Source: Chryseobacterium gregarium DSM 19109
GTDB lineage: Bacteria; Bacteroidota; Bacteroidia; Flavobacteriales; Weeksellaceae
DNA length: 64,000 bases
Reading direction: 5' to 3'
NCBI RefSeq assembly: GCF_000430845.1
Contig: NZ_AUMU01000018.1
Coordinates: forward strand, 1-64,000
Positions 12,901 to 24,200 of this stretch are shown here, piece by piece; position 1 is the first letter of the stretch; every line of letters starts with the position of its first letter. Both the position numbers and the translations under genes were made by a program. The notes beneath the pieces are model-generated. The model ran no database searches and had not been told where the DNA came from. It worked only from the letters and a program-made list of their open reading frames with translations.

Positions 12901-12934
12901 CAAGCTTAGTGCATTTATAAAAAATAAAAAATAA
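6779..12934 (+). CDS. NRPS: docking-C-A[Ser]-PCP-E-C
   Basis: A 2051-residue synthetase. Residues 1-55 look like a TubC-type N-terminal docking domain, fitting an acceptor from the PKS just upstream. C1 (about 62-490) has HHIIIDG from His199. The A domain (about 520-1000) has FDVSVWE and residues D-V-W-H-F-S-L-I-D-K, close to the serine code DVWHLSLIDK. The carrier has LGGDS with Ser1056. An epimerase (about 1105-1535) has HHLVMDG from His1238, EGHGRE and RTIGWFTSVYP, so D-Ser is predicted. The protein ends in a second condensation domain (about 1570-2010; HHIVMDG from His1704) of the type that accepts D-donors. It has no A domain of its own and must act in trans on the next synthetase. Its E-domain DNA is nearly identical to that in the 13951-27168 gene. 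Confidence 0.95.
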   Translation: MLNLLEELKGKNIHISVKDNNLVIDTTEDIEESLIKRIRVYKEEIISYILKHNSNSITKHTSTGKDHPVSDAQKRLWLQSLTEEGSKSYHINFPVEFSSSYDPQVMRLAVLQLIKNFEIFRTVFHLNDEVEVRQIVLEENNIGFDVEVIDLKEELSDIKVIEEAVKNLNSQAFDLGKGPLLRCKIFELKDKIVAYFIFHHIIIDGVSLNVVKQNILTYYHAIVHSEEISGPKLQYLDYTYWKLAGINNGNYNAAQRYWTDLLSKKIPTINLPSYAKRPSVKTFNSYSLKTVISSELTQKLDAFAKQNMGTLNVSLLSAVYVLLNKYTSENDITLGTFTSGRNHPSLNEIPGLFVNTIVLNNILDPQKDTLTDTFRKVKESFTKAFTHQDYPFDLLIEDLHLSQDTSRNPLFDITVVFQDYLDNESAEVYSDEIEDIGFTKRAFDINFEFINKGSFLEMIVAFNADVYDKKTITSFINHLKQVLHQFVSAADIPLKSLDYISAEERAVMDSFNHTQADYPSDETIVSLFEKQVSIAPDHPAVIYGGISLSYSELNARSNQLAYYLREKYSIEGDDLICIQLPRSENMLVAILGILKSGGAYVPISPDYPLDRTNYILSDTQAKINIDESFLLEFEFSKDIYSTENPESVIRQDRLAYVIYTSGTTGNPKGVMIEHGSLVNRLMWMQSRYPLADGDVLIQKTPYTFDVSVWELLWWCIYGATLSVSGQGTEKDPSLIIKTVEKDHVSVIHFVPSMFTAFLNHIDTYPEEKQKLISLKTVFTSGEALSVYQKELFYRLFPEKVSLVNLYGPTEACIDVTYYDCKKDLENTIIPIGQPIDNTQMYVLDHAHCIVPIGVTGELYISGDGLARGYLNRVELTEEKFVDNPFTPGAKMYRTGDLGRWLPDGTIEYLGRIDHQVKIRGHRIELGEIDSQVLSLSESIKSVVTEVKEHEGDKSLVVYYVSDTPIDKQDLARHLESKLPKYMLPGFYVELDQIPLTSNGKIDRKSLREVSSSDLIKNEYVAATSEEEKVLVSVCEQILKYSPISIRDNYYNLGGDSIKSIQIVSRLRQQGYSLKVEHILQYPVLEELARYMTTDVAKIDQSVVTGDSILTPIQRYFFESECVTNKNHYNQSVILKSRERMSASVLETSLKRLVEHHDALRMVYSQKDREWNQHNAGIDGAHYRLESFDIKSGSESEELSQLQQIGEDLQSSIDIESGILFHAGHVSMSDGDRIILVVHHLVMDGVSWRILLEDLGKLYESGGQGLSFDLPSKTDSFQSWGKALDEYSRSLELSKERLYWEGVESENYIALATDYPSEGKQILDKSIGFSLSSDSTKLLQTRAGRKYSAEINDVLLTGLALALQDQFGITRTKVLMEGHGREVMNTGLDISRTIGWFTSVYPFSLDISNNNQPALVSVKEGLRNIPNKGIGYGILHDLKKEISSQSNPSVLFNYLGDFNEEGDKAMNATGKFSFFRYSSENIGSSVDPVNLSTDILFDVSGMTVNGEMNISIRYSTKVFKESTIENLLSAYQAHLEAVVKESEDSSVILTPSDLTYKGLSFNTIAEISNGHEIEDIYELSPMQQGLYFHWLVNAKGSAYFVQTSYRVKSTNLDLSLVEKAFGMLLNRYTILRTSFENRYGEVPLQVVHKKARVDFRHLILGSETGLDNIKQEDIDQGFVLSEPTQMRLVVVELPDNYYEFIWSHHHIVMDGWCLSILINDFATILQSLQQQTILSLPEAEKYSSYIQWLKSIDKEEVLTYWEDYLQGKDSPTLIPFAKEIQEDTTQYELSSHISFVDQDVYKEIVQFCKNSGITLNTYIQAIWSYLLSAYNDFDEVIFGAVVSGRPPEVRGIESMVGLFINTVPVRVAINKDETPQILLDRMHRESIGSAKYHYLSLAEIQNKSTLKRNLINHILIFENFLMAERSVDPENDKDSDSLKIEKSKFQLQTSYPFNFEVFPTDKDLRILVDYNKNVFDDYSVINIVRVFKEILAFFKENINVPFAEITDELEKQSIYFKAIRQKDIKEIVTTADSDLIKQKNSNKLSAFIKNKK
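10271..10577 (+). repeat. Near-identical epimerase-domain repeat, copy 1
   Basis: This stretch of the Ser-module E domain matches 20287-20593 (offset 10016) with a single difference by eye (A at 10516, G at 20532); the first 245 bp are identical. Similarity continues at a lower level on both sides, from about 9450 to 11075, across the end of the A domain, the carrier and the E domain. This implies recent duplication or gene conversion between modules. Confidence 0.9.
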
Positions 12935-12941
12935 TAATAAT

Positions 12942-13928
12942 ATGAACAGATTAAACAAATTAAAAAATCAAAACAGTGCTCCGGTATCTTCGGAGGAGCC
13001 TGCTTTGAAGGAATTTTTTGATGAGAATACATTTCCTTTGTTGGTTCAGCCTTCAAACCCAAATACCGGTTTAAAAAACTGGCTGATTGAGAATAACGAA
13101 TATTTTAATACCTCTTTATCCGAGAATGGAGCCATCTTATGCAGAAATTTTGGAATTGATACTGTGGAAAAATTTCAGGATTTAGTTTCTGTTTTTGATC
13201 AGCCTCTTCTTGAATACAAATTTCGCTCTTCCCCAAGACATTCTCTTATGGAAAATGTGTATGTATCAACAACCTATCCTAATAGTTACAGCATCAATAT
13301 GCACAGCGAAAATTCTTATGCTCCGACGCCACCCAATAGAATTATATTTTGCTGTATTATCCCTGCAACGCTGAAAGGAGAAACACCTATTGCAGATAAT
13401 AGAAAAGTATTGGCATACATCAGTGATGATCTCAGGAATAAATTCCTTGAAAAAGGAATTCTGTACAGAAGAAGAATGAATGGGATGTTGGGATTATCCT
13501 GGAAAGAGGTTTTCCAGACTGAAAATAAAGATGAGGTGGAACAAGAGTGTGAAAAGAATGGAATTACCTATGAATGGCTGGATGATAATGATCTTGTGAT
13601 CAACTGGAAGAAAAAGGCCATCATAGAGCATCCTGTTACCAAAGAATTAATATGGTTTAATCACGGAGTGTTTTTTAATAAATACAGTTATGATGAGGTC
13701 CTGCTTTCAGCCATAGAATCAGATGACGAGCTTCCTAATAATACCTACTTTGGTGACGGACAGGAAATCACTAAAGAAGAATATTCAGAGCTTTATGAAG
13801 CTTACCAAAAAGCAACGGTAGATTTTCCGTGGGAAAAAGGAGATGTCCTGTTCCTTGACAACTATTTGTCTTCTCATGGAAGAAATGCGTATGAAGGTGA
13901 ACGTAAAATAATTGTTTCTATCTGCTAA
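12942..13928 (+). CDS. TauD/TfdA-family Fe(II)/2-oxoglutarate hydroxylase (SyrP/AsnO-like)
   Basis: A 328-residue non-heme iron dioxygenase. The Fe(II) ligands are visible as an H-x-E motif (His121, Glu123 in NMHSENSY) and a distal His312 in SSHGRN, with Arg314 nearby; an HxE rather than HxD triad occurs in the SyrP-like NRPS-associated branch. The context RSSPRHS...NVYVSTTYP before the motif is typical of that branch. The gene sits 7 bp after the Ser synthetase and 22 bp before the synthetase whose first A domain has an asparagine code, so beta-hydroxylation of asparagine (free or carrier-bound) is the natural prediction. The next protein starts with a catalytically degenerate condensation-like domain that could recruit it. 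Family assignment is strong; the exact substrate is inference. Confidence 0.9.
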   Translation: MNRLNKLKNQNSAPVSSEEPALKEFFDENTFPLLVQPSNPNTGLKNWLIENNEYFNTSLSENGAILCRNFGIDTVEKFQDLVSVFDQPLLEYKFRSSPRHSLMENVYVSTTYPNSYSINMHSENSYAPTPPNRIIFCCIIPATLKGETPIADNRKVLAYISDDLRNKFLEKGILYRRRMNGMLGLSWKEVFQTENKDEVEQECEKNGITYEWLDDNDLVINWKKKAIIEHPVTKELIWFNHGVFFNKYSYDEVLLSAIESDDELPNNTYFGDGQEITKEEYSELYEAYQKATVDFPWEKGDVLFLDNYLSSHGRNAYEGERKIIVSIC

Positions 13929-13950
13929 TTCCCAAAAAAATACTAAATAA

Positions 13951-15210
13951 ATGGAGAAAATCGAAGGATATAAATTATCTGAAAATCAGATTAATTATGT
14001 GTCAAATCAGGCTAATAATGCCGACTGTCTTTATAATCAGGTTATTATTAAAGTAAAGGATCAATGTTCTGATGAGGAACTTACTTTACATATCAATGAA
14101 GCGATAAAAGAACATGAAGTATTGTTTTATACATTGTTTTCCAATAACGATCTAAACAATGCGATCCAGTATAAAGATCATAAAGAGCATGAAATCAAAC
14201 GTTGGTATTTTGATACGGAAATTGATAAGGATCACTTCATCAAAGTGGTTGATAATGATTTTGACTCTCCTTATCACTATCATGAAAACAAAGCGCTTAA
14301 AATCGGAGTGGGTATTTCAGGAGAAGCTAGGTATATAGCTATAAGAATCTACTCATTATTTGGAGACCTGTATAGCTGTACCTATCTCTCTAATGAAATT
14401 ATACAAAGGATAAAAGGAAGTTATGAACATCCGGAAAAAATAGAATTTTATAACTATTGCTCATGGCAAAATGAGCTTTTGGCAGAGCCCGAAGAAGAAG
14501 CAAAATTATTCTGGGAGACCTATAATGCAGATCCTGAAAATAAGATTATTCCTTTTGGGAAAAAAATCGAAGCTTTCAAGCCGGTAAGGAAAAATATAAT
14601 TTCTGTTGACAAAGAAAATTATGGGAAATTAGCTAAAGATTTAGCGGAAAATGATCTGACTACTGAGTCTTATCTGTTATTGTGTTTAAACCATTATTTT
14701 TCGCAATTTTCAACAGATGATAAAGATCTGACCATCGGTTATGTAAATCAGGACAGGCCTTACGAAGAACTTGCACATACGATAGGGTATGTCAATTCCA
14801 TGGTTGCGTTAAATCTGAAAGTGCATTCAGAAAATCTTGCTTTATCAGAAGCGATTAGAGAAATCAAAAAAGAGGTAGAAGCTGTAAAAAGCTGGGCTGA
14901 TTACTTCACTTTAAACCGTAAAAAACAAAATACAGTTTATTTCAAATATTGCTTTGAATACGTTAATACAGGAAAAATCCTTAGCCAATCAAATGCTGAT
15001 ATCATCGAAACCTATTCCGTACAGGATATTTTTGATTGTAAGCTGACAGTAGTTGATTCCGGTGAAACCTTATCTGTAGATTTTTATTATAATAATGATA
15101 TTTTCTCACCGGTAGAAAAAGAAATTATTGAAGAACAGTTCAAGGAAATATATGATACATTATTGTACCAGCAAAAACCTGGGCTGACTTCAGCAGACAA
15201 GAAAATTATA
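13951..15210 (+). other. Catalytically degenerate condensation-like (putative interface) domain
   Basis: The segment has the length and closing features of a C domain (for example IGYVNSMVALNLK and YCFEYVNTG), but at the catalytic site it reads IRIYSLFGDLYS, with no histidine pair and no DG. The previous protein already supplies an intact C domain for this position, so a second catalytic C is not needed. Condensation-family 'interface' domains that recruit beta-hydroxylases are known from aspartate-hydroxylating siderophore synthetases; the hydroxylase gene directly upstream makes this the best hypothesis. Function is inferred. Confidence 0.6.
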
Positions 15211-18200
15211 GCACTTGCCAATTCTACAGCAGCTAATTTTGAAGATAAAAACAGTATTGTTCATCTATTTGAGTCACAGGTTGCAGAAACTCCAGAAGCT
15301 GATGCAATTGAGTTTGATGGAAGATCATTAAGCTATCAGGAACTTAATAAAAAGTCTAATCAGCTGGCAAATTATCTTAAAACTCATTATCATATTCAGG
15401 CTAACGACCTTGTGTGTATCCGGATTCCCCGCAGTGAACAGATGATTATTTCTATCATTGGGATTTTAAAATCCGGAGCAGCATACGTGCCTGTAGATTG
15501 TGACTATCCTGCTGAAAGAATCCAGTACATTATTGAAGATAGTGGTGCGAAGGTAGTTATAGATGATGCGTTTTTATCAGAGTTTGATAAACAGAAGGAA
15601 GACTATTCAAAAGATAATCCGTCTGTGACCATTGGTTCCGGCGATTCTGCTTATGTTATTTATACATCAGGAACTACAGGCAGCCCAAAAGGAGTCAGCA
15701 TCACACATTCTAATATCCTTAATTATACAGCATGGAGTAATGATTTTTATTTTACTGCAGAAGAAAGAGGTAATTGGGGGCTGTTTACATCAATTTCTTT
15801 CGACTTATCAGGGACTGCCGTTTTTTGTTCCCTTACTAGAGGAGGAAAGCTTTTCCTGGGGAATTCGGAGGACGATACTTTAGTATCCTTACTTTCAATG
15901 CTTGGAAATGAAGAAGTGGATGTTCTTAAGCTTACTCCATCTCATATTTCTTTATTAAAAAATACTGAAGTGACATCTTCCGGTCTTTCTAAAATTATTT
16001 TAGGAGGGGAAAAGCTTCATGCAGACCATATTCAGACCATCCGTTCGATCGGTGAAAACATTGATATTTATGATGAATACGGTCCTACAGAAACAACCAT
16101 AGGTTGTATCGCCCGTAAGATAGAGCAGTCGGATGAAAATATCGGTCAGCCGATTTCCAACACTCAGGTTTACATTCGTAATGAGAAAAATGATCTTGTT
16201 CCAGTAGGGGTTCCGGGTGAAATATGCATAGCCGGAGCAGGAGTAGCTAAAGGATACTTGCATAATCCTGAACTCACCAATGAGAAGTTTATAGAAAACC
16301 CTTTCTCTTCCGGCTCAAAAATGTACCGTACCGGTGATCTTGGAAGTTGGCTTGCTGACGGAAATATAGAATATTTGGGTAGGATTGATGATCAGGTGAA
16401 AATCCGTGGCTATCGTGTAGAATTGGGTGAGATAGATAGTCATGTACTTTCTTATAATTCTACAATTAAGACAGTAGTTACAGAAGTGAAGGAACATGAG
16501 GGAGATGCCCATCTTGTAGTATATTTTGTATCTGATGAGCAGATTGACAAAAAAGACCTGTCAGCTTATCTTGAGAAGAAAATGCCACAATACATGCTTC
16601 CCGATTTTTATGTTCAGTTGGAACAGATTCCATTGACGAATAATGGAAAGGTAGATCGTAAAAAACTGCGGAATGTTGCTCCATCAGATCTCATAAAACA
16701 GGAATATGTTGCTCCTAGAAATGATGCTGAAAAGCAGTTGAAAGAAATCTGGGAGGAAATATTAGGAGTAGAAAATATTGGAGTTACAGACAATTTCTTT
16801 GCACTGGGAGGACACAGTTTGATTCTTATTAGAATTATCAACAAGATTAAAATTACATTTAATAAAACCATCTCAATAAAAGATTTCATGGAAAATCCAA
16901 GGATCGATCTTGTTGCCCAAAGAATATCAGGAGATGCAAATGTTGAAAGCTTTGAACCCATCCGGAATGTTGAAGAAGCTAAATATTATCCGATTACTGC
17001 TGCCCAGTACAGATTTTGGGTAATCCAGCAAAATTATGAAGCTTCAGCTACTTATAATGTGAGTGAAGCCTATAAATTAAAAGGAGATCTGGAATCATCT
17101 CAACTTGAAGAATCATTCAGGTTACTGGTTAATAGATACGAAATTCTGAGAACAATTTTCCTTAATATCAACGGAACTGTTTTCCAGCAGGTTTTACCTT
17201 TTGATAAGATTGATTTTAAAATTGAGAGTATTGATTTAACTTCCTCTCCGAATAAGGATCAGGAGTTAACCGAACTTTTAAATACCAAAAAAATTAATTT
17301 TAGATTAGATGAATTTCCTTTATTCAAAGTGTATCTGATTAAAGTGGATACCGATGAATACATTCTGTGGTTCAATACCCATCATATCATCTGCGATGGG
17401 TGGTCAAGCAATCTTTTTGCTGCGGAGATTATAAAAACGTACAATTATTTAGTACGAAATGAGTCTCCCGACTTACCAGACCTTAAAATACAGTATAAAG
17501 ATTATGCTGATTGGGTAAATAAGAAAAATGTTGAAAAGAGCAGAGATTTCTGGATCAAAACTCTTTCCGATGATATAAAAAGAGTAGATCTGCCTTTTTC
17601 AGGAAAAAGAAAGAAGTATCAGACTTTTAATGGTGATAAGTTTGTATTTGTAATTCCTGGAGAAAATGTAAAAAAAGTTAAACATTTTTTACAAGGAAAC
17701 AACATCTCTTTATTTACCTATTTAGTAGCCTGTACAAAAGTATTACTGAATAAATACACCCATCAGAATGATGTTATCATTGGAACAACATTCTCCGGCA
17801 GGGACCATCCAGATCTAGAAAACCAGCTTGGACTTTTCCTTAATACCCTTCCTTTAAGGTCAAATGTTGATAATAATGACTCATTCAATACATTCTTAAT
17901 AAAAGAGAAAAAGAATATTATAGATGCATTTTCTAATGGGAATTATCCTTTTGACCAAATCCTTAATGAAATAAACTATCAGAAGGATATCAGAAAATCA
18001 GCTCTTTATGATGTGTCAGTAGTATTGAACAATCATAATAACATGGCTTTATTTGACGGACCAAAAGAAATGGATGATCTGGTGATCGAAAGTTATCCGA
18101 TTACATATGATATTTCTAAGAACGATATTGAATTTAACTTCTCAGAAAGTGATCATGGATTATTAGGAATTGCAACTTATAATACTGATTTATATGACAG

Positions 18201-21200
18201 AGAGTCTGTTGTGAAGTTTGTTGATCATCTAATAAAAATGATAGAAAGTCTTGTTGATTCTGCGGATCAGCCTCTTTCAGAATTGAACTATTTAAGCTCT
18301 GCTGATCAGGAAGTACTGTTAAAAGAATTTAATGATACCTCTGTTTCATACCCTGAAAATCAAAGTATTCTTAGCTTATTTGAAAATCAGGTAAATCTTA
18401 CTCCTGAAAGTATTGCCGTGGTTTTTGAGGATCTTGGATTAAGCTATACAGAATTAAATGAAAAAGCATCCAGCCTTGCTCTTCAGATGCGAGACGGATA
18501 TGGGATTAAAAAAGGCGATCAGGTGGGTGTTATGCTTAACCGTGGTGAGAATCAGATTGTTTCCATTCTGGGGATATTAAAATTAGGGGCAATTTATGTA
18601 CCTGTAGATGCCAATCTCCCTGAATCCAGGAAAGAAGTGACGACCTCTGGCTTGTCTTTACTGATCACTGAATCTTATTATTTCTTTGACCTTGATTTCT
18701 ATGCTGGAGAATCCTTTTCCATCGATCTGGAATTCACAGAAGAAGATGCTTCAGGCTTTACATCAACAGTTTTAGAAAAAGAAGATATTGCTTATATCAT
18801 TTACACTTCCGGTTCTACAGGAGAGCCAAAAGGAGTTTTAAATACCCATGGCGGTATTTTAAATACGATGCTGTTCCAGAAAGAATTCTTTGAAGTTTCC
18901 TCTTACGAAAATGTAGCCCAGTTTGCTTCTTTCTCTTTTGATGCTTCTATTTCAGAGATTTTTATGACGCTACTTAGTGGTAAGAGTCTTCATATTCTGA
19001 GCGATTCAGTGAGAAAAGATGCGTATGCCTTTGAAGAATATGTAAACAGTCATTCTATTGATCTGGTAACGCTGCCACCTGCTTTCTTCAGTTTACTGAA
19101 TGTTGAAAAGCTTCAAAATTTAAAAGGTTTAATTACCGCAGGAGAATCAGCAGTGATCGGTAAGACAAAAGAATATTTAAAGTATGGTACTTTTTACAAT
19201 GCGTATGGTCCTACAGAGACGAGCATCTGTGCTACCGTGCATAAGCTGGAAAAAGGAAGTGACTTAACTTCGACTACAATACCTATCGGCCAGCCTATTG
19301 CCAATACCCAGATTTATATTTTAGATGAATATGGACATTTGGTTCCTGCAGGAGTAAGTGGAGAAATGTATATATCGGGAGACGGATTAGCCCAGGGTTA
19401 TCTGAACCGTGAGGATTTAACGGAAGAGAAGTTTGTTGAGAATCCATTTATTCCGGATACGAAAATGTATCGTACCGGAGATTTAGGCAAATGGTTGCCT
19501 GATGGTACTATCGAATACATGGGAAGAATTGACTACCAGGTTAAGATCCGTGGACATCGTATCGAACTTGGGGAGATCGACAGCCAGGTGCTTTCTTATA
19601 ATCCAGCTATTCAAACAGCAGTTGCTGAAGTAAAAGAGCATGATGGAGATAAGAGTTTGGTGGTATACTATGTAAGTGATACTCCGATCGACAAACAGGA
19701 TCTGGCTAGACATCTAGAGAGTAAACTTCCACAATATATGCTTCCTGGTTTTTATGTTGAACTTGATCAGATTCCTTTAACAAGTAATGGAAAGGTCGAC
19801 AGAAAAAATTTACCTGAAGTAAGCAGTTCAGATTTAATAAAGAATGAATATGTAGCTGCTACCAGCGGAGAAGAAAGAGTATTGGTCTCTGTCTGTGAGC
19901 AGATCTTGAAACACAATCCTATCAGCATCCGTGACAACTATTATAACTTAGGAGGAGACTCTATAAAATCCATTCAGATTGTCTCCAGGCTTCGTCAGCA
20001 AGGGTATAGTCTGAAGGTAGAACATATCTTACAGTATCCTGTATTAGAAGAGCTGGCTCGCTATATGACAACAGATGTTGCTAAAATTGATCAGTCCGCA
20101 GTTACTGGAGATAGTATTCTTACGCCTATTCAAAGGTATTTCTTTGAGAGTGAAGGGATCACTAATAAAAATCATTACAACCAGTCTGTTATCCTGAAAA
20201 GCAGGGAAAGACTTTCCGGAAAAATTCTAGAATCATCTATAAAGACTTTGGTGTCACATCACGATGCTTTAAGAATGGTATACAGTCAGAAAGACAGGGA
20301 GTGGAACCAGCATAATGCGGGAATTGATGGGGCGCATTATCGTTTAGAGTCTTTTGATATCAAGAGTGGTAGTGAATCAGAAGAACTATCCCAATTGCAG
20401 CAAATAGGTGAGGACCTTCAGAGCAGTATAGATATTGAATCAGGCATTTTATTCCATGCAGGTCATGTCTCGATGAGTGATGGCGACCGTATCATTTTAG
20501 TGGTTCACCATTTGGTCATGGATGGAGTTTCGTGGAGAATTTTGCTTGAAGATTTAGGGAAACTATATGAATCGGGAGGTCAGGGCTTATCTTCCGAGCT
20601 TCCTTCCAAAACGGATTCATTCCAGAGTTGGGGTAAAGCTTTGGATGAATACAGCAGAAGCCCGGAACTATCCAAAGAACGTTTGTATTGGGAAGGGGTA
20701 GAATCTGAAAATTATACAGCTCTGGCTACAGATTATCCTTCAGAAGGGAAACAGGTTTTAGATAAAAGTATAGGCTTCAGTTTAAGTTCAGATTCAACGA
20801 AATTATTACAGACTCGTGCTGGGAGAAAATACAGCGCAGAAATCAATGATGTTTTACTGACGGGTTTGGCATTAGCTTTACAGGATCAGTTTGGAATAAC
20901 CAGGACTAAGGTTTTAATGGAAGGTCATGGTAGAGAAGTGATGAACACAGGACTTGATATCAGTCGGACAATAGGCTGGTTTACCAGTGTATATCCTTTC
21001 AGTCTTGATATCAGCAATAACAATCAGCCTGCTTTGGTAAGTGTAAAAGAAGGTTTACGAAGTATTCCCAACAAAGGAATCGGTTATGGTATTTTGAACT
21101 ATCTGGATAACCAATTTATATCCTCAGGTTTAGCTTCAGTCCAATTTAATTACCTTGGAGATTTTAATGAAATTGGCGATCCAGAAACTCAAGGGAAGGC

Positions 21201-24200
21201 CTCCTTATTTGATTACAGTTCCGAAAATATAGGCTCTTCAGTAGATTCTGCTAATTTATCTACAGATCTCTTGTTGGATGTTTCAGGGATGACGGTGAAC
21301 GGAGTGATGAGTATCAATATCCGTTTCTCAGATAAATTATTTACAGAAAATACGATACAGAAACTTTTAGCGGCTTATCAGGCACATCTGGAAGCTATAG
21401 TGAAAGAGAGTGAAGATTCATCCGTGATTCTCACTCCATCAGACCTCACTTACAAAGGTTTATCATTCAGTACCATTGAGGAGATCAGTAAAGAGAATGA
21501 TATAGAAGATATTTATGAGCTCTCTCCAATGCAGCAGGGATTATATTTTCATTGGCTGGTAGATTCGCATGGTTCGGTTTATTTTATGCAGACTTCTTAT
21601 CTTGTTAAATCTTCAGAACTTCAATTATCACTTGTAGAAAGGGCTTTTGGAATATTATTGAACCGCCATACTATTCTTCGCACTTCCTTTGAAAACCGTT
21701 ATGGAGGAGTTCCTTTACAGATTGTACATAAGAAAGCCAGAGTAGATTTCAAACATTTAATTTTAGAATCAGAACTTGAACTGGATAACATCAAGCAAGG
21801 TGATATAAATCGTGGCTTTAATTTGGGGGAGCCTACCCAAATGCGTTTGCTTATCGTAGAATTACCTAATGGTTATTACGAGTTTATTTGGAGTCATCAT
21901 CATATTATTATGGATGGTTGGTGTCTAAGTATTTTGATTAATGATTTCACTACAATCTTAAACTCACTGGAACATGAGAAGGAAATCAATTTACCGGAAC
22001 CCAAGAAATATTCTTCTTATATCAAATGGCTAGGGGAAGTTAATAAGGAAGTAACACTTTCATATTGGGAAAGCTACCTTGAAGGCGTAAGCTCACCAAC
22101 TATAATTCCGTTTAAAAAAGAGTATACTTCATCCTCTGGCGCTAAAGTGCTTGTAAATAATAAGATTAAAATCGAAGGAGATTCATTCAGAAGAATCGAA
22201 AGTCAATGCAAGAATATAGGGATTACTATCAATACTTATATTCAGGGAGTTTGGGGATATTTACTTTCCAGATATAATGGATCAGAAGATGCTGTGTTTG
22301 GAGCAGTTGTATCTGGCCGTCCTCCAGAGCTGGAAGATGTGGAAAATATGGTAGGATTATTTATCAATACAGTTCCGGTCCGAGTAAAATATAAGAAAGA
22401 AAATACGGTTAAAGAGTTTTTCCATGAACTGCATACACAGTCTATACAAAGCAGTCCTTATCATTATTCTAATCTTTCAGATATTCAAACAATTTCAGGG
22501 CTGGGAAGTAATATGATTAACAATATTATTGTTTTTGAAAACTATCCTGTTCAGGATTCTATTGTGGAAAGCTATATTGAAAATGAAAATAGTTCGTCCA
22601 TTGAGGAAATAAAGAATGTTGAAGTAGTGGATGAAACCAATTACTATTTCTTAATAACAGTGTTCCCATCTGAAGATGCAGTTGTGCTTGATATTAAATA
22701 TGATGCTTCAGCATTTGATACCGTATTGATGGATAATATTGAATCACATTTTTCCAATTTGCTGAAAAATATTTTCGTAGATGCAGATAAGAAAATTTTC
22801 GAAATGGACTATTTAAGTCTTGCCGAGAAAAAACACTTATTAGAAGACTTTAACAATAAAGAAGTAAATTATCCTTCAGAAGAGAATATTATAAGCCTAT
22901 TTGAATCTCAGGTGACAACTAATCCTGATCATGTAGCTGTTGTTTTTGAAGAAACAAAACTTACTTATTGGGAATTAAATCAACAATCCAATCAATTGGC
23001 TCATTACCTTCGCGAGAAATATAATATAAAGAGAGATGATCTGATCTGTATTCAATTGCCACGTAGCGAGAAGATGATAATATCAATTCTTGGGATTTTG
23101 AAATCAGGAGGAGCCTATGTGCCTATAGATAATGATTATCCTCAGGATAGGATTGATTATATAATAGAGGATACAAAGTCAAAAATAGTTATAGATGAAA
23201 AATTTTGGTTAGCGTTTGACCTTTTAAAGGATAATTATCCAGAGGAGAATTTGGATACTCATATTCAACCTACTAATCTGGCATACATAATTTATACCTC
23301 AGGAACTACAGGTAACCCTAAAGGTGTAATGATTGAACACAAAAATGTAGTGAGATTATTTTTCAATGATAATGCTCTTTATGATTTTAATAGAAGTGAT
23401 TCATGGACATTATTCCATTCCTATAATTTTGACTTTTCAGTATGGGAATCATATGGTGCACTTCTTTTTGGCGGAACTCTACATGTAATTTCTAAGAGAG
23501 TTGTACAAGATGTCGGTGCCTTTTTAAATTATCTCATTACTAATAAGATTACAATATTGAATCAGACTCCTGCGGCATTTTACAACTTGGCAGAATATGA
23601 TAAATTATTTAATCATGAAGAGTTAGCATTACGCTACATCATATTTGGAGGAGAAGCATTGAATCCTTATATGCTTAAAGACTGGCAGAATAAGTATCCG
23701 GGTATAAAAATGATTAATATGTATGGAATTACTGAAACTACAGTGCACGTTACTTATAAAGAACTTACTGTAAAGGATACTAGCTCTGTTCTATCAAATA
23801 TTGGAAAGCCTATCCCAACACTTAATTGCTATATTCTGGATGATCAAAAATATTTGGTTCCGGCAGGAGTAGTAGGAGAATTATATATATCAGGTTCTGG
23901 ATTAAGTAGAGGATATTTGAACAGGCCGGATCTAACTGAGGAAAAGTTTGTAGAGAATCCATTTATTTCGGGAAGCAAAATTTATCGCACCGGAGATCTT
24001 GGACGTTGGTTACCTGATGGCAATATCGAGTATTTAGGAAGAATTGATCACCAGGTCAAAATTAGGGGGCACAGGATCGAACTAGGGGAGATTGATAGTC
24101 ATGTGATTAATTATAGCGATAGAATTAAGACTGTAGTTACGGAAGTTAAAGAACATGAAGGAGACAAGAACCTTGTGGTATATTATGTAGCTGAAGGAAA

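Noticed and set aside
15632..16961. Several 65-115 codon frames opposite or within the NRPS gene
   Set aside because: They are shadows of a long, motif-rich adenylation and carrier coding sequence.
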